From assembly GCA_036924085.1 (NCBI GenBank), contig JAVGWX010000003.1, positions 122,136,764 through 122,200,763 of the forward strand: a stretch of DNA of 64,000 nt. Reading direction: 5' to 3'. Below are positions 61,600 through 64,000 of this stretch, in pieces (positions within the stretch are counted from its first letter, which is position 1; each line of letters begins with the position of its first letter). Position numbers and translations under genes: made by a program. The stretch is from Ariolimax columbianus (lineage: Eukaryota; Mollusca; Gastropoda; Stylommatophora; Arionidae). Below the pieces are notes generated by a model that saw only the letters and a list, made by a program, of their open reading frames with translations, was not told the origin of the DNA and made no database searches.

Positions 61600-61700
61600 T
61601 CAGTTAAAACATACTGATCAAGACCCTACCTCACTTCCTCGTAGTTCTCCTGGGAACAGGGGTGTGAGAGGAGCCACTGTAACCGGCTACCAAAAACACG
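61600..61700 (+). repeat. Dispersed repeat related to the inverted-repeat arms at 4 kb
   Basis: gatcaagaccctacctcact, tcctcgtagttctcctggga and gagccactgtaaccggct align with 3995-4170. Confidence 0.65.
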
Positions 61701-62485
61701 ACGTCATAGTCTCCTGCTTTGCGGTACAGGGCCACAACATTCAGAGATAAATGTCCATCCCTTGATGTTGTCCCTTTGATTACCGGCCACATTTCAGACC
61801 ACGCTCCCGTTAGCCCAGTGGGTATTGGGGACCCGGCTGTAGGGAATTTCTGTGAGTGGCAGGATTTTCAATTTTGACTTCTTCATTTCGTCCATGAACT
61901 GTTCCTCTTTATGTTCGTATTCCTAATTTTCCATATTCCAAAAATTGTAGACCGTAATTCATTCCAGTTCGTATTTTGAATAGTGGAGGGGCTGCCACCT
62001 TTATGCCACCATGCAGGCCACCTTGTCTGGTCATATCTGTTTATTAGATACTGACAGCTTACCTCTAAATATAAAGAACATTCAGCTTTCCACCACCGAA
62101 GTGACTTATCAGGAGGGATTTCGGGCTCATTCCTCAGGAAAAAGGTCAAGAGCTAAACATAATACAATACATTAACCCGTCACCTCTCCTTTTGATTCAC
62201 TATCCCTTATTGGGAATTAAAGAACAGATCCATTGCACGGCGCAATGGATACCGTAAAGTGTGACTAAGGTAGGTTGTGTTTGGGGCTGGTACGGGAACA
62301 CATAAATCAACGTGGTTCAGCAGAATCGACTACAACCGAAGCACGTATATGCGTTTCTACAGGGGGATGACAAAATGTTCATGTGTGAATATCAATCACT
62401 GCTGAGAACACACAATAGAAATAGTCCATTGTTGCACTCTACGTCCCATAGTCGATCATACTTGTTGATTGACGAGTCACAATAC
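61700..62485. other. No gene recognised
   Basis: The 88-codon minus frame at 61883-62149 is rich in tryptophan but shows no family motif. Confidence 0.35.
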
Positions 62486-62489
62486 ATCG

Positions 62490-63205
62490 ACTACATTACA
62501 TGGACTGCATTACCTCGACTACATTACATGGACTATATTATCTCGACTACATTACATGGACTATATTATCTCGACTAGAATACATCACACTAACTACATT
62601 ACTTCGACTACATTACATCAACCACATTATATCAACGACTACATTACCTCAACGGCTACATTACATCGACGACTATATTATCTCGACGACTACATTATTC
62701 AAACGACTACATTACCTCGACGACTACATTACCTCGACGACTACATTACCTCGACGACTACATTACATCGACGACTATATTACCTATGCGATTACAACAC
62801 CTTGACTACATTACCTCGACGACTACACCACCTCGACTACATTACTTCGACGACTACATTATTTCGACTACACCACCTCGACAACATTACATCGACGACT
62901 ACATTATCTCAACGACTACATTATTTTAACGACTACATTACCTTGACGACTACATTACCTCGACGACTACATTACCTCGACGATTACACCACCTCGAATA
63001 CATTACCTCGACGACTACATTACCTCGACGATTACACCACCTCGAATACATTACCTCGACGACTACATTACCTCAACGATTACACCACCTCGACAACATT
63101 ACTTCGACGACAACATTACCTCGACGACAACATTACCTCGACGACTACGTTACCTGTGATTCATTGCGAAGACAACATTATCTCGACTACACTACATCGA
63201 CTACA
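62490..63205. repeat. 14-bp to 17-bp minisatellite, about 42 copies
   Basis: Left part: 14-bp units such as gactacattacatg. Right part: 17-bp units such as ctacattacctcgacga. The 3-bp difference (an extra cga) marks the switch near 62635. Confidence 0.92.
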
Positions 63206-63320
63206 TTAACTTGGCATAGTTTCAATTTATTGGCATTCGTTTAGCATAATTCGCTGTTTTATTTTGTGTCGTTCGATAAAAAAAATCCTTGACACATTAC
63301 AATGCTTATTTTTATGTTTA

Positions 63321-63884
63321 TTAGATGGGAACTAACCATACCAATTGAGTGTCTACCTCGCACAGGAAAGGTTCCAGGCTCAATAACCAGACATCGACAC
63401 TTTTCAGTCCACCCAGCTGTAAATTGGCACATGCGTTACAGATATGAAAGACTTCTGGTAAAGCTGAGAATGAGTACAATAACGTTTTTATCGCTTCATC
63501 ACCGACGACAATGTCATGTGTTACTTTTACTAGGATACTAGAGGCCGAACGCGAGCAGGCAGTAAATGCGGCAGTGGTGGTACCTGAGCGTGGGTCGGGA
63601 GAGACGAAATTACTGGCAGGACATACACGCCAGCTAACAAACTTGTTTATAAATGGATGAGTTTCAATGCTGGGAATGTTTAATATATCAAATAGACAGT
63701 TGCCTCGGACACAAAGCCGTGGAAATAGAAATGTTCTCAGCTGGCTCTGGGCTGTACGGACATCTAGAGTTTGAAGGCAACTAGTAAGTCTACCAGTTAC
63801 AGTTCGGGGGCCACAAATACATATATAAATGATTGAGGAGAGCGGATCCATCAATAAAACAACTAAATTAGTCAATTTAACCAT
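63321..63884 (-). CDS. Unassigned 187-codon open reading frame
   Basis: The longest non-repetitive frame near the right edge. I do not recognise it: no domain motif, signal peptide or obvious membrane pattern stands out. The plus strand has an overlapping 79-codon frame at 63302-63541. It could be chance, a piece of an element, or an exon of a gene to the right. Low confidence that it is coding. Confidence 0.15.
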   Translation of the reverse strand: MVKLTNLVVLLMDPLSSIIYICICGPRTVTGRLTSCLQTLDVRTAQSQLRTFLFPRLCVRGNCLFDILNIPSIETHPFINKFVSWRVCPASNFVSPDPRSGTTTAAFTACSRSASSILVKVTHDIVVGDEAIKTLLYSFSALPEVFHICNACANLQLGGLKSVDVWLLSLEPFLCEVDTQLVWLVPI

Positions 63885-64000
63885 TTTTGTTGTTTGTTGT
63901 GTTGTTTATTTACAGACAACAGATTTTATTATTTATCATTATTTTTATGTTATGTTACGCTATACTCCGGTATCATATGATCTGCTATGATCTGATTTGC

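Noticed and set aside
62469..63209. 246-codon plus-strand frame rich in Thr, Leu, His and Tyr
   Set aside because: It is the translation of the 14/17-bp minisatellite.
63321..63884. N-terminal exon of the NT5C2-like gene
   Set aside because: No resemblance to the DMDYT region or other N-terminal family motifs.

Overview
The window is animal nuclear DNA: long introns, GT-AG splice sites, non-LTR retrotransposons, mariner elements, tRNA-like SINEs and many minisatellites. The style of the RTE-like, RNase H-bearing and CR1/L2-like LINEs suggests a lophotrochozoan, perhaps a mollusc; that is an impression, not proof. No bacterial-type operon, CRISPR array or rRNA gene was seen.

One host gene is supported. 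On the minus strand, 14 short exons (45887 down to 4528) splice in frame into the C-terminal 429 residues of a cytosolic purine 5'-nucleotidase (NT5C2 family, HAD fold). HAD motifs II, III and IV, the conserved C-terminal block, an acidic tail, a stop codon and a downstream AATAAA are all present. The N-terminal exons, including the catalytic DxD of motif I, were not found and probably lie beyond the right edge. Almost everything from 4.5 to 46 kb is therefore intron.

Layout. 1-4.3 kb: intergenic, with a SINE inserted in a SINE and a CR1/L2-like LINE. 3.9-5.5 kb: a long inverted repeat around a minisatellite, spanning the last exon. 5.7-10.1 kb: a decayed RTE-like LINE split by an RNase H-bearing LINE. 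12.7-13.8 kb: a mariner remnant hit twice by a SINE-like element (here 'family A'). 15.9-19.3 kb: LINEs and SINEs. 19.6-27.7 kb: a chain of large minisatellites, two of the biggest lying inside copies of a family A relative ('A2'). 28-46 kb: remaining exons, a deleted mariner with TA duplications, LINE fragments and arrays. 46-64 kb: minisatellites, LINE and SINE copies, a mariner containing two minisatellites, a 0.7-kb tetranucleotide block and a 17-bp array.

The most interesting pattern is that several minisatellites can be read as local amplification of short pieces of transposable elements. In A2 copies, three neighbouring segments near the 5' end have become 25-bp, 31-bp and 18-bp arrays. 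In the 56-57 kb mariner, two arrays arose inside the transposase reading frame, one at the first catalytic-Asp motif. A 48-bp array continues from a LINE zinc-knuckle region, and a 27-bp array appears to repeat the head of a tRNA-like SINE. Family A and the RNase H LINE both end in (GAA)n, which suggests the LINE mobilises the SINE-like element.
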